Part shown: one piece after another, positions 29,777-39,284 of the stretch
Layout: the number at the start of each line of letters is the position of its first letter
How positions within the stretch are numbered: the first letter of the stretch is position 1
From: Candidula unifasciata
Taxonomy: Eukaryota; Mollusca; Gastropoda; Stylommatophora; Geomitridae
DNA length: 64,000 nt
Assembly (NCBI GenBank): GCA_905116865.2
Contig: CAJHNH020006235.1
Span: forward strand, 124,696 to 188,695
Reading direction: 5' to 3'
Made by a program: the position numbers and the translations under genes
The notes under the pieces: generated by a model
What the model saw: the letters and a program-made list of their open reading frames with translations, nothing else
What the model was told of the DNA's origin: nothing
Database searches by the model: none

Positions 29777-30169
29777 CACAAAGCAAATTCAATCAGATTA
29801 TTAAATTACAAGAAGCCAAATCAGGATTTCAGAAGGAATAAAAACTGTCGGCCTGTTTATCTAAATATCTAATGCATTTGATGTATATTAAAGAGAGCGC
29901 TGCGTTATGCCTGCAACAATATCATATCTACTTTGATGGATTTTTAAAATACCAAGATGTGTAGTAGAAACGACATAGCAGAGAAGATATACTTGGCTAC
30001 AACTTATCTAAACACAAGAGGATGTTCAGTATCAATGAAGTGTGTACCACCTGCTAGTGTGGTCACTGAGAAAATGAAATGACAGACGAAAAGAAGGAAA
30101 TGCAGAAAACAAAATGCAATACACTTTCCGTCAAAGAAAAGTGGCAACTCTGCCAATAATATTTGACAG

Positions 30170-31162
30170 TTATATGTCGAAATTGTGGCACAACAGCTGT
30201 AAATACTGTCCAAAAACATGTTCTTTGTGACTGTGGCGCCACTGAAATTCGGCTAAATATGTATTAAACAATGCACGACTAGTGCCGCCTTGGAAACGCT
30301 GTTTCCTTTTGACTTGCATCCACAGCCCTTCAATTGTTTGGGTGTGGATGTCTCCGTGTACACGGTCAACAAAATTAATAGCAGGAACAACAACGAGATG
30401 TTCATATATGCCATTGTTGAGTTGACCAACGTTGTTGTAGCCTCGCCAGGCATCGGTGACAATCGTCGTTCCTGGTAACACATGCTCACTTATGATGCGT
30501 TCCAATGTTGTCGCATCTCGCCTATTAACAACTTCCAACCAGCAACGGCCACTACCACGTTCAACTAGCCCAACTACCCATTGACCACGATGAAAGTAAC
30601 CACGATGGTACTTGCGGTGGAAAAAATAGCTTTCGTCAACTTCAACAACCACTGACTGTCCGTTAGCATCAAATTCTCCCAACTGAGGGTTGCTAAGCAG
30701 CAGCCAGTTGTAACACACTACCCGAAAATAATTGTTATAGTTGACTACTGTATCACAGCTTGTCAATCTCTCAAAAAACATCACATTTTTTTGCTTGACT
30801 TCGAACAACGAGTAAAACATTACCATCACAATTCTTTCAGTTGGGAGTTCACAATTAGCGAAGAACGAACCCGTCCGTACACTGCAACGAGTATTACAGC
30901 GACGACATCGCCAAGAGAATCTATCGGAACATTCTAGCCTTGACACTAATGACATCCGACGGTTGCAAGACGAACAGTCTACTGAGTTCCGTATTATTCT
31001 GTGCATAGCGAGCCATTGCAACCACTGTAGTTTATCGTCCATTATTCTATATAAATCATCAGGTCTGACATCTACAGCTGCCAGTTGATCAACTTGTAGA
31101 ATATTATTGCTTATCTGTTTTGGAGCCGATGGTCTGCCTGCCATAATTAAAAGTAGCTGCAC
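30170..31162 (-). CDS. Intact Merlin-type DDE transposase
   Basis: An uninterrupted 330-codon ORF (the second Met, residue 7, may be the true start: MAGRPSAPKQ). Residues 63-66 and 86-89 are CxxC pairs of an N-terminal zinc ribbon. The catalytic core follows: Asp176 in VVVEVDESYFFHRKYHRG, Asp237 in [17 protein letters not shown] and Glu278 in [15 protein letters not shown]. These are hallmarks of the IS1595/ISXO2 family, known in animals as Merlin. It should cut and paste elements with matching ends. Full length and no stop suggest recent activity. It faces the broken copy at 28618-29575; the two proteins are clearly diverged, so they are not a simple duplication. Confidence 0.93.
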   Translation of the reverse strand: MQLLLIMAGRPSAPKQISNNILQVDQLAAVDVRPDDLYRIMDDKLQWLQWLAMHRIIRNSVDCSSCNRRMSLVSRLECSDRFSWRCRRCNTRCSVRTGSFFANCELPTERIVMVMFYSLFEVKQKNVMFFERLTSCDTVVNYNNYFRVVCYNWLLLSNPQLGEFDANGQSVVVEVDESYFFHRKYHRGYFHRGQWVVGLVERGSGRCWLEVVNRRDATTLERIISEHVLPGTTIVTDAWRGYNNVGQLNNGIYEHLVVVPAINFVDRVHGDIHTQTIEGLWMQVKRKQRFQGGTSRALFNTYLAEFQWRHSHKEHVFGQYLQLLCHNFDI

Positions 31163-31735
31163 AAATTATCAAAGAAATATTTCCACTTTATTCGCAACTT
31201 TTGCCGATAAGCAATTAATTATCTACGCAAGTGCACAAATTCGCAAAGAGCTGTGACGAGGTGCATTCGGTGAGTCCAGAATTCCTTCTAAACGCAACAA
31301 CAACAAAAGTACACAAGTCCAACAGAAACCTTTACAAAGTGAAACAATGAGGTGACTGAACAGCAAACCCAAGCGATCTTCCTAGCGGCGATCAAAGTGT
31401 CTGACCAACCAACAATTTATCTCGGTGGAATTTAACGTTAGCTTAACAGCTGGACCAGGGAACGCATCTACGTTGAAAAATTATGCAATCTTCCAGTCGA
31501 ACGGACAAAAGACCCGAACTTGCGGACGGGCAGGTGGCTAATTACCGAGGGTTAGAGTTGAGACGTAACGGGCATTCTCAGACCAGTCGACAACTTTGAT
31601 GTCCAGAGTTTAAACAGGATAGCGGGTCCAGTTGTCTAAGCAAGCGAATTTCGCACATTAATGTGATACACGTAATCTACCTAGTGATGTCTAGTGATGT
31701 TACAACATACTCGTAATCACAAGTGCGGCTGAAGA
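31163..31735. other. Upstream flank of the intact transposase
   Basis: Non-coding. Probably includes the transposase promoter and the element's end, but I could not pair a terminal inverted repeat with certainty. No other gene is seen. Confidence 0.35.
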
Positions 31736-31739
31736 GAAT

Positions 31740-32780
31740 GTTGTAAAAGGCAACTAATTAGGACTGCTGAAATCAGATGTGTTGGGGCGAAAGGCGCAGA
31801 TATCGCAACCTAGCACGAAAGGCGCAGATATAGCAGCGTATTTGTAAACCACAATACACTATGCCAACCGCCATTTCAAGGGCGAACAAAAAAAAAAAAA
31901 AAAGGAGATTAGCTGCCCGTGACATGACCATTGAGCATTTCGCCGCCGCTATCGCAGCCTAGCTGTTAACTACAAGACCGAGCGAAAGGCGCAATCGCAG
32001 CCTAGTTGTAACCACAACACAACGTGCAAACCACCCTTTTAACTGCTTATCAACTGTTGTAACTACAAAACAACTTCTAAACCACCCTTTTAAAAGTGAA
32101 AAAAAATTTGCCGTCGCTATCGCAACCTAGCTGTTAACCACAAGACCGAGTAAAGGCGCAGATATCGCAGCCTAGTTGTTAACCACAACACAACATGCAA
32201 TACTACAAAACAACGTCTAAACCACCCTTTTAAAAGTAAAAAAAAATTTGCCGCCGCTATCGCAACCTAGCTGTTAACCACAAGACCGAGTAAAGGCGCA
32301 GATATCGCACCCTTTTGAAGAAAAAAATAGAAAAATATTTTTTTTTCTTTTGGCCCGCCGGAGAGCTATCGCAGCCTAGCTGTTAACTACAAGACCGAGC
32401 GAAAGGCGCAATCGCAGCCTATATCGCAGCCTAGTTGTAACCACAACACAACGTGCAAACCACCCTTTTAACTGCTTATCAACTGTTGTAACTACAAAAC
32501 AACGTCTAAACCACCCTTTTAAAAGTGAAAAAAAATTTGCCGTCGCTATCGCAACCTAGCTGTTAACCACAAGACCGAGTAAAGGCGCAGATATCGCAGC
32601 CTAGTTGTTAACCACAACACAACGTGCAATACTACAAAACAACGTCTAAACCACCCTTTTAAAAGCAAAGAAAAATTTGCCGCCGCTATCGCAACCTAGC
32701 TGTTAACCACAAGACCGAGTAAAGGCGCAGATATCGCACCCTTTTGAAGAAAAAAATAGAAAAATATTTTTCTTTTCTTT
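31740..32780 (+). repeat. Family F-derived array with ~415-bp higher-order duplication
   Basis: Starts with a recognisable family F tail ('ggcaactaattaggactgct', 'gaaatcagatgtgttggggc'). It then repeats 'gcgcagatatcgcagcctag', 'ttgttaaccacaacacaacg' and 'accacccttttaa' blocks many times. A block of about 415 bp occurs twice (about 31945-32355 and 32365-32775), including the 'ttttggcccgccggaga' edge. Non-coding. Confidence 0.8.
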
Positions 32781-32784
32781 TGGC

Positions 32785-32880
32785 CCGCCGGAGAATCGAA
32801 CCCCGATCAACCTGTTCGGTGTAACAAGCAGACTGCATATCAACTGTACTAGCGAACACTCGGTAATTTCGTTCAAACGT
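32785..32880 (-). repeat. tRNA-like segment with B box
   Basis: On the minus strand 'gatcggggttcgattctccg' is a B box with a pairable T arm and 'gcgggcc' as 3' acceptor strand, but the 5' acceptor strand does not pair. A second copy lies at 35485-35560. Likely a SINE or tRNA-pseudogene fragment at the element's end. Confidence 0.5.
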
Positions 32881-33018
32881 ACTTATATAATAAAAGAAGG
32901 CATTTCCTGTTCCATATTTTTAACAACATGACCTCTTAGGTCCCTAACAACGACCTCTTGAGGCCCTGAATGGGATTTTTTGTCTTTGAATAATATGGGG
33001 CCGGTATTCGGAAGAGTG

Positions 33019-35721
33019 CCGGCCCCATATTATTTACTCGTATCGTATCGTATAAAATCAAACAAAAATTTCAAGCTTAGTCCTTTTTTAGCCGCCTGAT
33101 GGCCTGCTTTTTCAAGGACGGTTCCTTTGCTATCTTATTTATTTATATTCCTTGTGGTGATCACTTTCACCTGAGTTTGTTCATTTGTTGCCTAAGTTCT
33201 GGTTCTGAGGGGCCTGGTTCCTGTTTAATTGGCTATTCGCTAGCTTTTGCATCGTCCATCTGTGTTAGCACCAAGTCAGTCCGTAGTCACACCGCCACGA
33301 ATATTATTTACTTTTTGAATTGAATTTAGAAAACAAAAATTGCAAAACTCCTTGACTCTTTCAGTCTGCTCCTGGTTGAGCCGTGACTATATCAAGTCCT
33401 TGTTTATGTGCTGACTCTAGGTCGTTTTGTTTCTTGAAGGCGCTTGAGTGTGCCTTGGTTACCGATTTTCTTGCTTGTCTTGGTGCGAAGTAGGCTGCAT
33501 TGGTGGGGGAGAGCTAAAAGTCCTGAGAAGGACGATTAGCGAGTTCCGGGCGCGGCAGAGTGGGAGATTATCTGGCTGAAGGCCGGTCGCTGTTGATCGG
33601 TCATGCCTGGCTGGTTTTTGGCAAGTGGTCTTTCCGGAGCGGTGGGCGTGGTTTGGGGTGTCATGGCGGCTTGGTCATTTTTGGTTGGCTGGTGACTTTG
33701 TGGTTTTTCGATGCGGACTGGCTCGTCTGCTGGGTAGGATTTGAACGGTTATTCTTGCTTAATTCTTTCGGCGCCTGTTCGGTGTTCTATGCGTCCATTG
33801 TCTCCTCTTTGTCTCTTGTATTCGCTCCTGGGCACCTTCCACCTGCTTGTAGAACCTGTACAGTTTTGACATGTAGGCTTTGCTTTCGTCGTCGAATTCG
33901 AGATTGCTGTTGGACCATATGTCGTCGTCGTAGATGATATAGTATTCGCCTTTTATGAATTTGATCTTGAGCGGGATACCCTCATGTGAGTTGAAGGTTT
34001 GCACAATTTCCCTTAGGCCGTCTTGGCTTATGTCCTCGGGGATTACTATTTCTTTTGTTTCAGGACGGGCTGTGGCCTCGTCTGCGGCTGGGGACGTTTC
34101 CGTATCTACTGTTTCTGTGTCTTCATCGGAATATATCTGGTCGGTTTCTTGCTCAGATTCATAGTCTGGTTCCGAGCTATCCATTTCTGTGCCCTGGTCT
34201 CTGTGCTCTGGTGCCTCGGTCATCTGTGCCTGGTTTTTCGTTGTTCTGAGTTTGTCAGTGCAGGTGCTTTTGTCAGCTCTGCTGATTGCATTCCTGGCGG
34301 TGTTTTTTTCTTTTTCTAGCAGGGCACGTTCTGACTTTATGGCTTGTGTGGCTGCTTCGGCCTCTGCGCTCACTTGCACAAGTGTGGCGACTTCTCGGTA
34401 TGTGGTTTCGCGTGCACTAGTTAGTTCGGCCAGCTCCTTTCTTCTCTCCTCCCCTTCTTCCTGTCGGCGCTTATCGTCTGCTATCTGGGTGCTTTCAAGC
34501 CTGGCGAATAGAGCATTGATGTTCTCTTTAGTTGATTGCGCTTGGTTAGCATATTCGGTATTCAGTCTTGTTTTGTGTGGCTCTCTCTCCTCTCTCAAGG
34601 TTTTAATCTCCCCTAGCAACAGGGAGATCAAATCGTGCGTCTCTGCTCTCTCGGCGGCGGCGATAACCTTCACCTTCTGCAGTTCAGCCTTCAGGTCGGT
34701 TAGCGCGCTCATCAATTCTGGGTCTCTTGCGGTGATCTCCTTCCTTTCTGATGCTCTGTTTTGGACTGGGCGACTGGGTAGGCTTCTTCTTGTGTCCGGT
34801 CTGGGTGCCTCGTACCTTTGCTGGTGTCTGGGTCCGGCATTATGCATCTCCCTCTTTATCTGCTTGAGGTACGGACATCCCAGGTACCTCGCACTGTGGG
34901 CTCCTCCGCAGTTCGAGCATCGTCTGATCGGGTTAGGTTTTTTGAAGTCAGTGTCCCTCTTGGCCAGGGGACACTCCTTAAATTCATGTGCTTGGGAGCA
35001 GTACCTGCAAGCTAGGCTGCTGCGGCAGGCTGCGGCTGTGCCTCAAGGGGTTCAAGAGGTTCCAAAGAGGTCAAGGGGTTATAAAGAGGTTATACAAAAT
35101 ATGGAACAACAAAATATGGAACAATACGTACCAATAATGCCGTGAAATAATTAAGGCCATCATCATCAGTTTCCACATCTGCGCGTTAAGCGTTGTGAGC
35201 AATAGTTTTCGATCGACTGAAGTGACGTGGGGAGGAATAATTTTCGATCCATCGGAGCGCTGTGTCGATGGGTAGCAACGTTAAGATCATCTCTAGCTGT
35301 AGCGAAGCAGATATCGTAGCCTAGTTGTAACTACAAAACAACGTCTAAACCACCCTTTTAAAAGTTAAAAAAAAATTTGCCGCAACCTAGCTGTTAACCA
35401 CAAGACCGAGTTAAGGCGTAGATATCGCAGCCTAGTTGTTAACCACAACACAACGTGCAAACCACCCTTTTGAAGAAAAAAAAAGAAAAATGTTCGAACC
35501 CCGATCACCAGCGTAACAAGCAGTCTGCTTATCAACTATACTAGCGAAGACTCTGTAATTTCGTTCAAACGCAATTATATAATAAAAGAAAGCATAGTTT
35601 GTAGTGTTCCTGTTCCATATTTTTAACTACATGACCTCTCAAGTCCCTAACAACGACCTCTTGAGGCCCTGAATGGGATTTTTTGTCTTTGAATAATATG
35701 GGGCCGGTATTCGGAAGAGTG
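33019..35721. mobile_element. Second, rearranged copy of the inverted-repeat element, joined end to end
   Basis: Immediately after the first element ends, a partial left end starts ('ccggccccatattattta'). The left subterminal block appears only at 35040 ('gcctcaaggggttcaagagg'), followed by one 120-bp unit, family F sequence, a tRNA-like segment and the right end 'ccggtattcggaagagtg' (to 35721). Between the left end and the subterminal block sits 2 kb with a gag-like ORF. This looks like a deleted copy that gained a retroelement fragment. Confidence 0.6.
33759..35040 (-). CDS. gag-like ORF1 of a non-LTR retrotransposon, 5'-truncated
   Basis: An open frame of about 426 codons. The truncated start contains two zinc knuckles, CRYCSQAHEFKEC and CSNCGGAHSARYLGC (CX2CX3HX4C and CX2CX3HX6C). 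Then comes a long, Glu/Ala/Lys-rich coiled coil (for example LTDLKAELQKVKVIAAAERA) and an acidic C-terminal part ending in QWTHRTPNRRRKN. Knuckles near the middle or end of ORF1 are typical of Jockey/I-type LINEs, whose ORF1 protein binds element RNA. No RT follows downstream (33019-33758). The frame closes at a stop exactly where the inverted-repeat element's subterminal block begins (35040). The plus-strand 318-codon ORF over it is a shadow. Confidence 0.72.
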
Positions 35722-35734
35722 TAATCAAATCAAT

Positions 35735-36060
35735 CAGAAAATCACTAACACCGACATAAGACGATTACCATTTAATGGACAGACCAGAACAAGTCACACA
35801 GGACAGAAGCGACTTCGCTGCCTCGTGTACACACAATTCAAGACTGGCGAATCAGTCATGTGTACATGTGGAATAGCAGCTGAGACAACAGATCACGTCC
35901 TCCAAGACTGTCCAATCAATACTTTGAGCCACGAGAACCATCGGTGCAAGTTAAACTTTACAAATTGCTGATTGAATTACCTCGGACGGTGAAGTTCATA
36001 CTAGAGATAATACTGCAGATATAGATAATCTATTTTAAGCGAACGAATGAAGAAGAAGAA
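35735..36060 (+). pseudogene. LINE C-terminal Cys-rich tail with (GAA)n end
   Basis: The plus-strand translation includes GQKRLRCLVYTQFKTGES and CTCGIAAETTDHVLQDCP. These are the post-RNase-H Cys/His motif seen at the end of I-type LINE polyproteins, and it ends with 'atgaagaagaagaag'. 5'-truncated and frameshifted. Confidence 0.65.
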
Positions 36061-36327
36061 GATTATTAGGTATATTACCAACGTTCACACAGAGAGTTAG
36101 TTAGTTGACAGATTATAATTATTGCACATCAAATCATGCAGTCCATAAGAGCTCGGATCCCCTCCTCACTAAATCCCGCAGTGTCGAGGCTGACGACGCC
36201 AGTTCTGTGTTGTTTTACTTAATCACTGACACTTGAATGAATGAACGAAGACTCAACATCAGTGCACTCGGGACATTCACATACGTGCTCCGCCAGAACA
36301 TCCGTACTCCCTTACCCAACTTTCAGT

Positions 36328-36625
36328 GTATTCTTCTTCTTCTTCTTCTTCGCGTTCACCAGCTTTACACTCTGGCGGAAGGTTCTGGTTGCTCGTCCAC
36401 TACTGAACTGCAGTCCTGCTCCAGAACCCGAGTGTTGCGTGTGCATCAGTTTTACAGATCTCATTCTCTTGAATACAGACTGTCGGTTCCTTGCCTCTCC
36501 GGCAGATGCACTCCGACTTCAAAGGAAGCCCCCCAATTAGTCGACTCTTACGACATGCTTTTGGGGAGGCAGTGAGTCTATTCTTGTTTTCCCCACAATA
36601 GGGCCCCAGAACCCACACGGGGATT
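36328..36625 (-). repeat. Full-length family A element
   Basis: Complete from (TTC)6 and 'gcgttcaccagctttacac' to 'ccccacaatagggccccag' and 'aacccacacgggg'. About 93 percent identical by eye to 16788-17085. No G/C expansion in this copy. Confidence 0.88.
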
Positions 36626-37260
36626 TCAGTGTATTGATTCTCTGTCTATTCTTCAGCACTATCAATTTGATCACAGAGAGCGTTTACCACGCCTGCTTTA
36701 TCCTAAAGTAGCTCACCGTCCAGAGGCACGACAAAAGCCAGTCTATCGACTTGCTCATTACCCCGCGTGGATGTCTGTGTCTACGAATGTGTGTCTATGT
36801 GTTTGTCTGTGCGTCAGTGTGTGTGTGCGCATGTGCATGCATTCATGAATATGTATCTTTTCATGGTACACAGAAGAGCTGAATGAGAGTAGATCATGAA
36901 GAAGACAGTGGAGAAATAATTTACAGACAGACCTTCGAACATTTGAAGTCACCAGCTGGAAACATAAGGCCAGTCACAGAGACAGGTGAAATCTGCAGCA
37001 ATGAACTTCAAGGTCTCGAAATGCTGAAGTAGTGGTTTTCTTAGTTGTTCAGAACATCCAGTTTCGGAAAGATTGTTTCAGCTGGGAGTGAGCAGCGGGC
37101 TTGGACGACACTCAACATGCAAGTGAGAGAATGGCCAAACCTTACAATAGGGTTTGACTGTCGCGGTCTGTACAAGTAGTCGCTACTAGGGAAGAGAACT
37201 GTGTTTATGTGAAAATGGCCTGAGTACATCAATATAATTTCTTGATTTATTCATGATGTT
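36626..37260. other. Intergenic sequence, nothing coding recognised
   Basis: (TG)-rich patch at 36770-36845; otherwise unassigned. Confidence 0.35.
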
Positions 37261-37261
37261 T

Positions 37262-37500
37262 CTTGGTGTTATTTAACACAGAGATGTGCCCTTACAACCT
37301 GGCACCCGAAAATGCTGAGCAAGTGCTTCAACACTGTCAGCTGTATGCTGTCAACAGAGATGCAATCTGGCATGTTTCAACCACAATGAAGACAAAACTG
37401 TACGGTACACAAGCAGATATGGACTGTATGGTAGCTTTCATAAAGGCTACCGGCCTCCTGATATAAGTTTTCTGGCAGAAGGATCGATGAAGAAGAAGAA
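37262..37500 (+). pseudogene. LINE C-terminal tail with (GAA)n end
   Basis: The short frame ends HCQLYAVNRDAIWHVSTTM, then TKLYGTQADMDCMVAFIKAT and GLLI stop, followed by 'ggatcgatgaagaagaag'. The same end occurs at 38498-38640 and 44398-44736 on the minus strand. 5'-truncated copy of an I-type LINE. Confidence 0.72.
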
Positions 37501-37690
37501 GTCTTGCCTGGTGGTTTTAGGTTCAAATCTGCAGCTAGACGGCTTTTGAGCCACTGATCTTGGCTCCCAGCCTAAACTGGGTACCAGCCAATGTTCTGGG
37601 AAATAAAGGAACTTGGCATGACATTGACAATATCATCCATTGAAAAAAAAATATATTGGTCAATAGTCTAGCACCATAAGCTTAGTTGCA
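37490..37690 (+). repeat. Family B SINE
   Basis: 'gttttaggttcaaatctgc' (B box), 'ctgatcttggctcccagcct', 'aaactgggtaccagccaat', 'gttctgggaaataaagga', 'tgacattgacaatatcatcc' and 'tagtctagcaccataag'. Starts directly after the LINE tail. Confidence 0.75.
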
Positions 37691-38494
37691 CGAAAAATGG
37701 GCAGACAAATAATGAAGAGGAGGAGGATTAAAAAAATGTATTCTGTTTAATCTCTGTGTTTGTGTTAAAATTATTTAGTAAATTTTATTTAAACCAAAAA
37801 TGTTACATATTGAATGGAGTTAGCCTCACTGCCTGTTATAATAAAAAAGACGCAGTATATTTCAGCATAATTCACATACAAGAACAATCGATCAGATGTA
37901 AATAAAATAAAAAAGGAGAAAATGATAATGTAATAGTGATAATTATATAAAAAAGTGGGAACAAAATAATAATTAGATAAAGACAAGCTGAACATTAATT
38001 CCTGCTAGCCTCAGAACACCTAACTAATGACTGAGGCAATTTTCCTAAGAAAAATGGATGATTTGATCACCAGAACAAGATTTTATGGCAGTACTAGAGA
38101 TATTGGTTTCACCTGTATGGTTAGAATTATTGAAACAGAAAGAGATGGTTTGGATGCCTTCTTATGAATATCCATGATATGTATGGAACCTAGGTAAAAA
38201 AAAGCTGATTGTGTGTGTGTAGGTGGGTGTGTGTGTCTCTCTCTTTTCCCTTGTTGAGCTTCCCAGTCAGTCTTTTTGATTGATCACTTTGTCCTCTCAG
38301 GGATATCACCTAAAGGTTTACCATCCGGAGACTAATACATTTCAATCTGGATGACCATCCAAAATGGCAGATCGTGGATTCCCTGTTCAACCTCCAAAGA
38401 GGTTACAATGAGTAACCTGCAGTCCTGTGTGTGTAATTTTTGGACTGTCATCGTCTGTGTTAGTCTTTTTCTTCTTCAATCCTTCTGTCAGAAA

Positions 38495-38645
38495 ACCTTA
38501 TATCAAAAGGCCAGAAGCCTTGATGAATGCTATCGTGCAGTCCAAATATCCCAGTGTGCCATACAGCTTTGTTTTGACTCTGGTTGTAACAGGCCAGATG
38601 GCCTTTCTGTTAGCAGCATATTGTCTACTCTTAAGCTTCACTGTA
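38495..38645 (-). pseudogene. LINE C-terminal tail fragment
   Basis: Minus-strand translation SRQYAANRKAIWPVTTRVKT then KLYGTLGYLDCTIAFIKASG and LLI stop; clearly related to 37262-37500 and 44398-44736. Confidence 0.7.
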
Positions 38646-38729
38646 GGATAAGGGGCAGAGAAAGAAGAGATGAAGTCAGAACAACTCGGCATAAGTTGGT
38701 TGAGAACCAATGCTTCCTTGCAGGATAAA

Positions 38730-38990
38730 GGGCAGAAAAAGAGGTGGAGGGAAAAAAAGAAGCTGCAGTAAATGAGAAAAGGAGAGGAAAACTGAGAAGA
38801 GGGAGGAGAAAACGACAGGGTGAAGCAGAAGAGTAAGATGAAGAGGAGGAGGAGAAAGAAGAAAAGAAAAATAATCCACATGACTAGATCTGTCTCTACA
38901 CAGTGGTTAGCCACCACTTGAGCTCTAGCAACGATTCCCAGCACAAGAAGAAGAAGCAGAAAAAGGAAAACAACACATATCTCAAACATT
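38730..38990. repeat. Purine-rich tract downstream of HMBS
   Basis: A long G+A-rich plus strand (pyrimidine-rich on the HMBS sense strand), simple sequence without regular period. ORFs over it are low-complexity Phe/Leu/Ser. Confidence 0.7.
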
Positions 38991-38994
38991 TCAA

Positions 38995-39000
38995 TTTATT
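38995..39000 (-). promoter_or_regulatory. AATAAA polyadenylation hexamer next to the HMBS stop
   Basis: On the minus strand AATAAA starts two bases after the HMBS TAA codon. If used, the 3' UTR would be only 15-30 nt; a more distal signal is equally possible. Confidence 0.45.
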
Positions 39001-39002
39001 TG

Positions 39003-39284
39003 TTAATCTTCTCCATCACTTTGGTGAAAGTGAACTGTGGCTGTTGGTTCCCCAGATGACCCATCACTAACATTTTCCTGCTCTTTCCCACCAGAAACCT
39101 TCATCTCATACTCCTCCATGACAGCCTTGGTGGCAGCGGCTTTGGCTGCTGTAAGGATGGCATCTGCTCCCTGATGCAGAAGGTCATTTGCTAGTTTGTC
39201 CCCTGCGGCCAATGCAGAAATATAGTGATGCTTCTTGTTGGCAATCTGGCAATGGATGCCCACAAATGATGAGTCTGAAGGCAC
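39003..39284 (-). CDS. HMBS: HMBS exon 11 (domain 3 end, C-terminal extension)
   Basis: Acceptor 'gcattaccag'; phase 0. Encodes [18 protein letters not shown], the helix [20 protein letters not shown] (aligned with the human SLANLLLSKGA helix) and ILTAAKAA. It then runs about 40 residues past the normal family end, finishing [13 protein letters not shown]. Stop TAA at 39003-39005. Confidence 0.93.
   Translation of the reverse strand: MPSDSSFVGIHCQIANKKHHYISALAAGDKLANDLLHQGADAILTAAKAAATKAVMEEYEMKVSGGKEQENVSDGSSGEPTATVHFHQSDGED

Larger units (their letters stand above)
27108..33018. mobile_element. 5.9-kb element with 30-bp terminal inverted repeats, carrying two Merlin genes
   Basis: The left end 'cactctcccgaataccgg' (27108 onward) and right end 'ccggtattcggaagagtg' (to 33018) are inverted repeats over 30 bases with one mismatch. 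Subterminal blocks share 'gcctcaaaggg'/'caagaggt' and 'aaatatggaaca' motifs. Inside are a 120-bp array, two convergent Merlin-type transposase genes and a family F array. No matching target duplication is visible at the ends. The terminal bases do not look like Merlin ends, so the Merlin genes may be passengers (inference). Confidence 0.65.

Noticed and set aside
32785..32880. Functional tRNA gene
   Set aside because: T arm and 3' acceptor strand look right, but no matching 5' acceptor strand exists and a decayed copy lies at 35485.
34189..35145. 318-codon plus-strand ORF
   Set aside because: Antisense shadow of the gag-like ORF; low-complexity Ser/Leu content and no domain.
27108..35721. 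Simple single insertion of one 8.6-kb transposon
   Set aside because: Internal ends at 33018/33019 and flanks that do not match (SINE on the left, LINE tail on the right, no duplication) require at least two units plus rearrangement.
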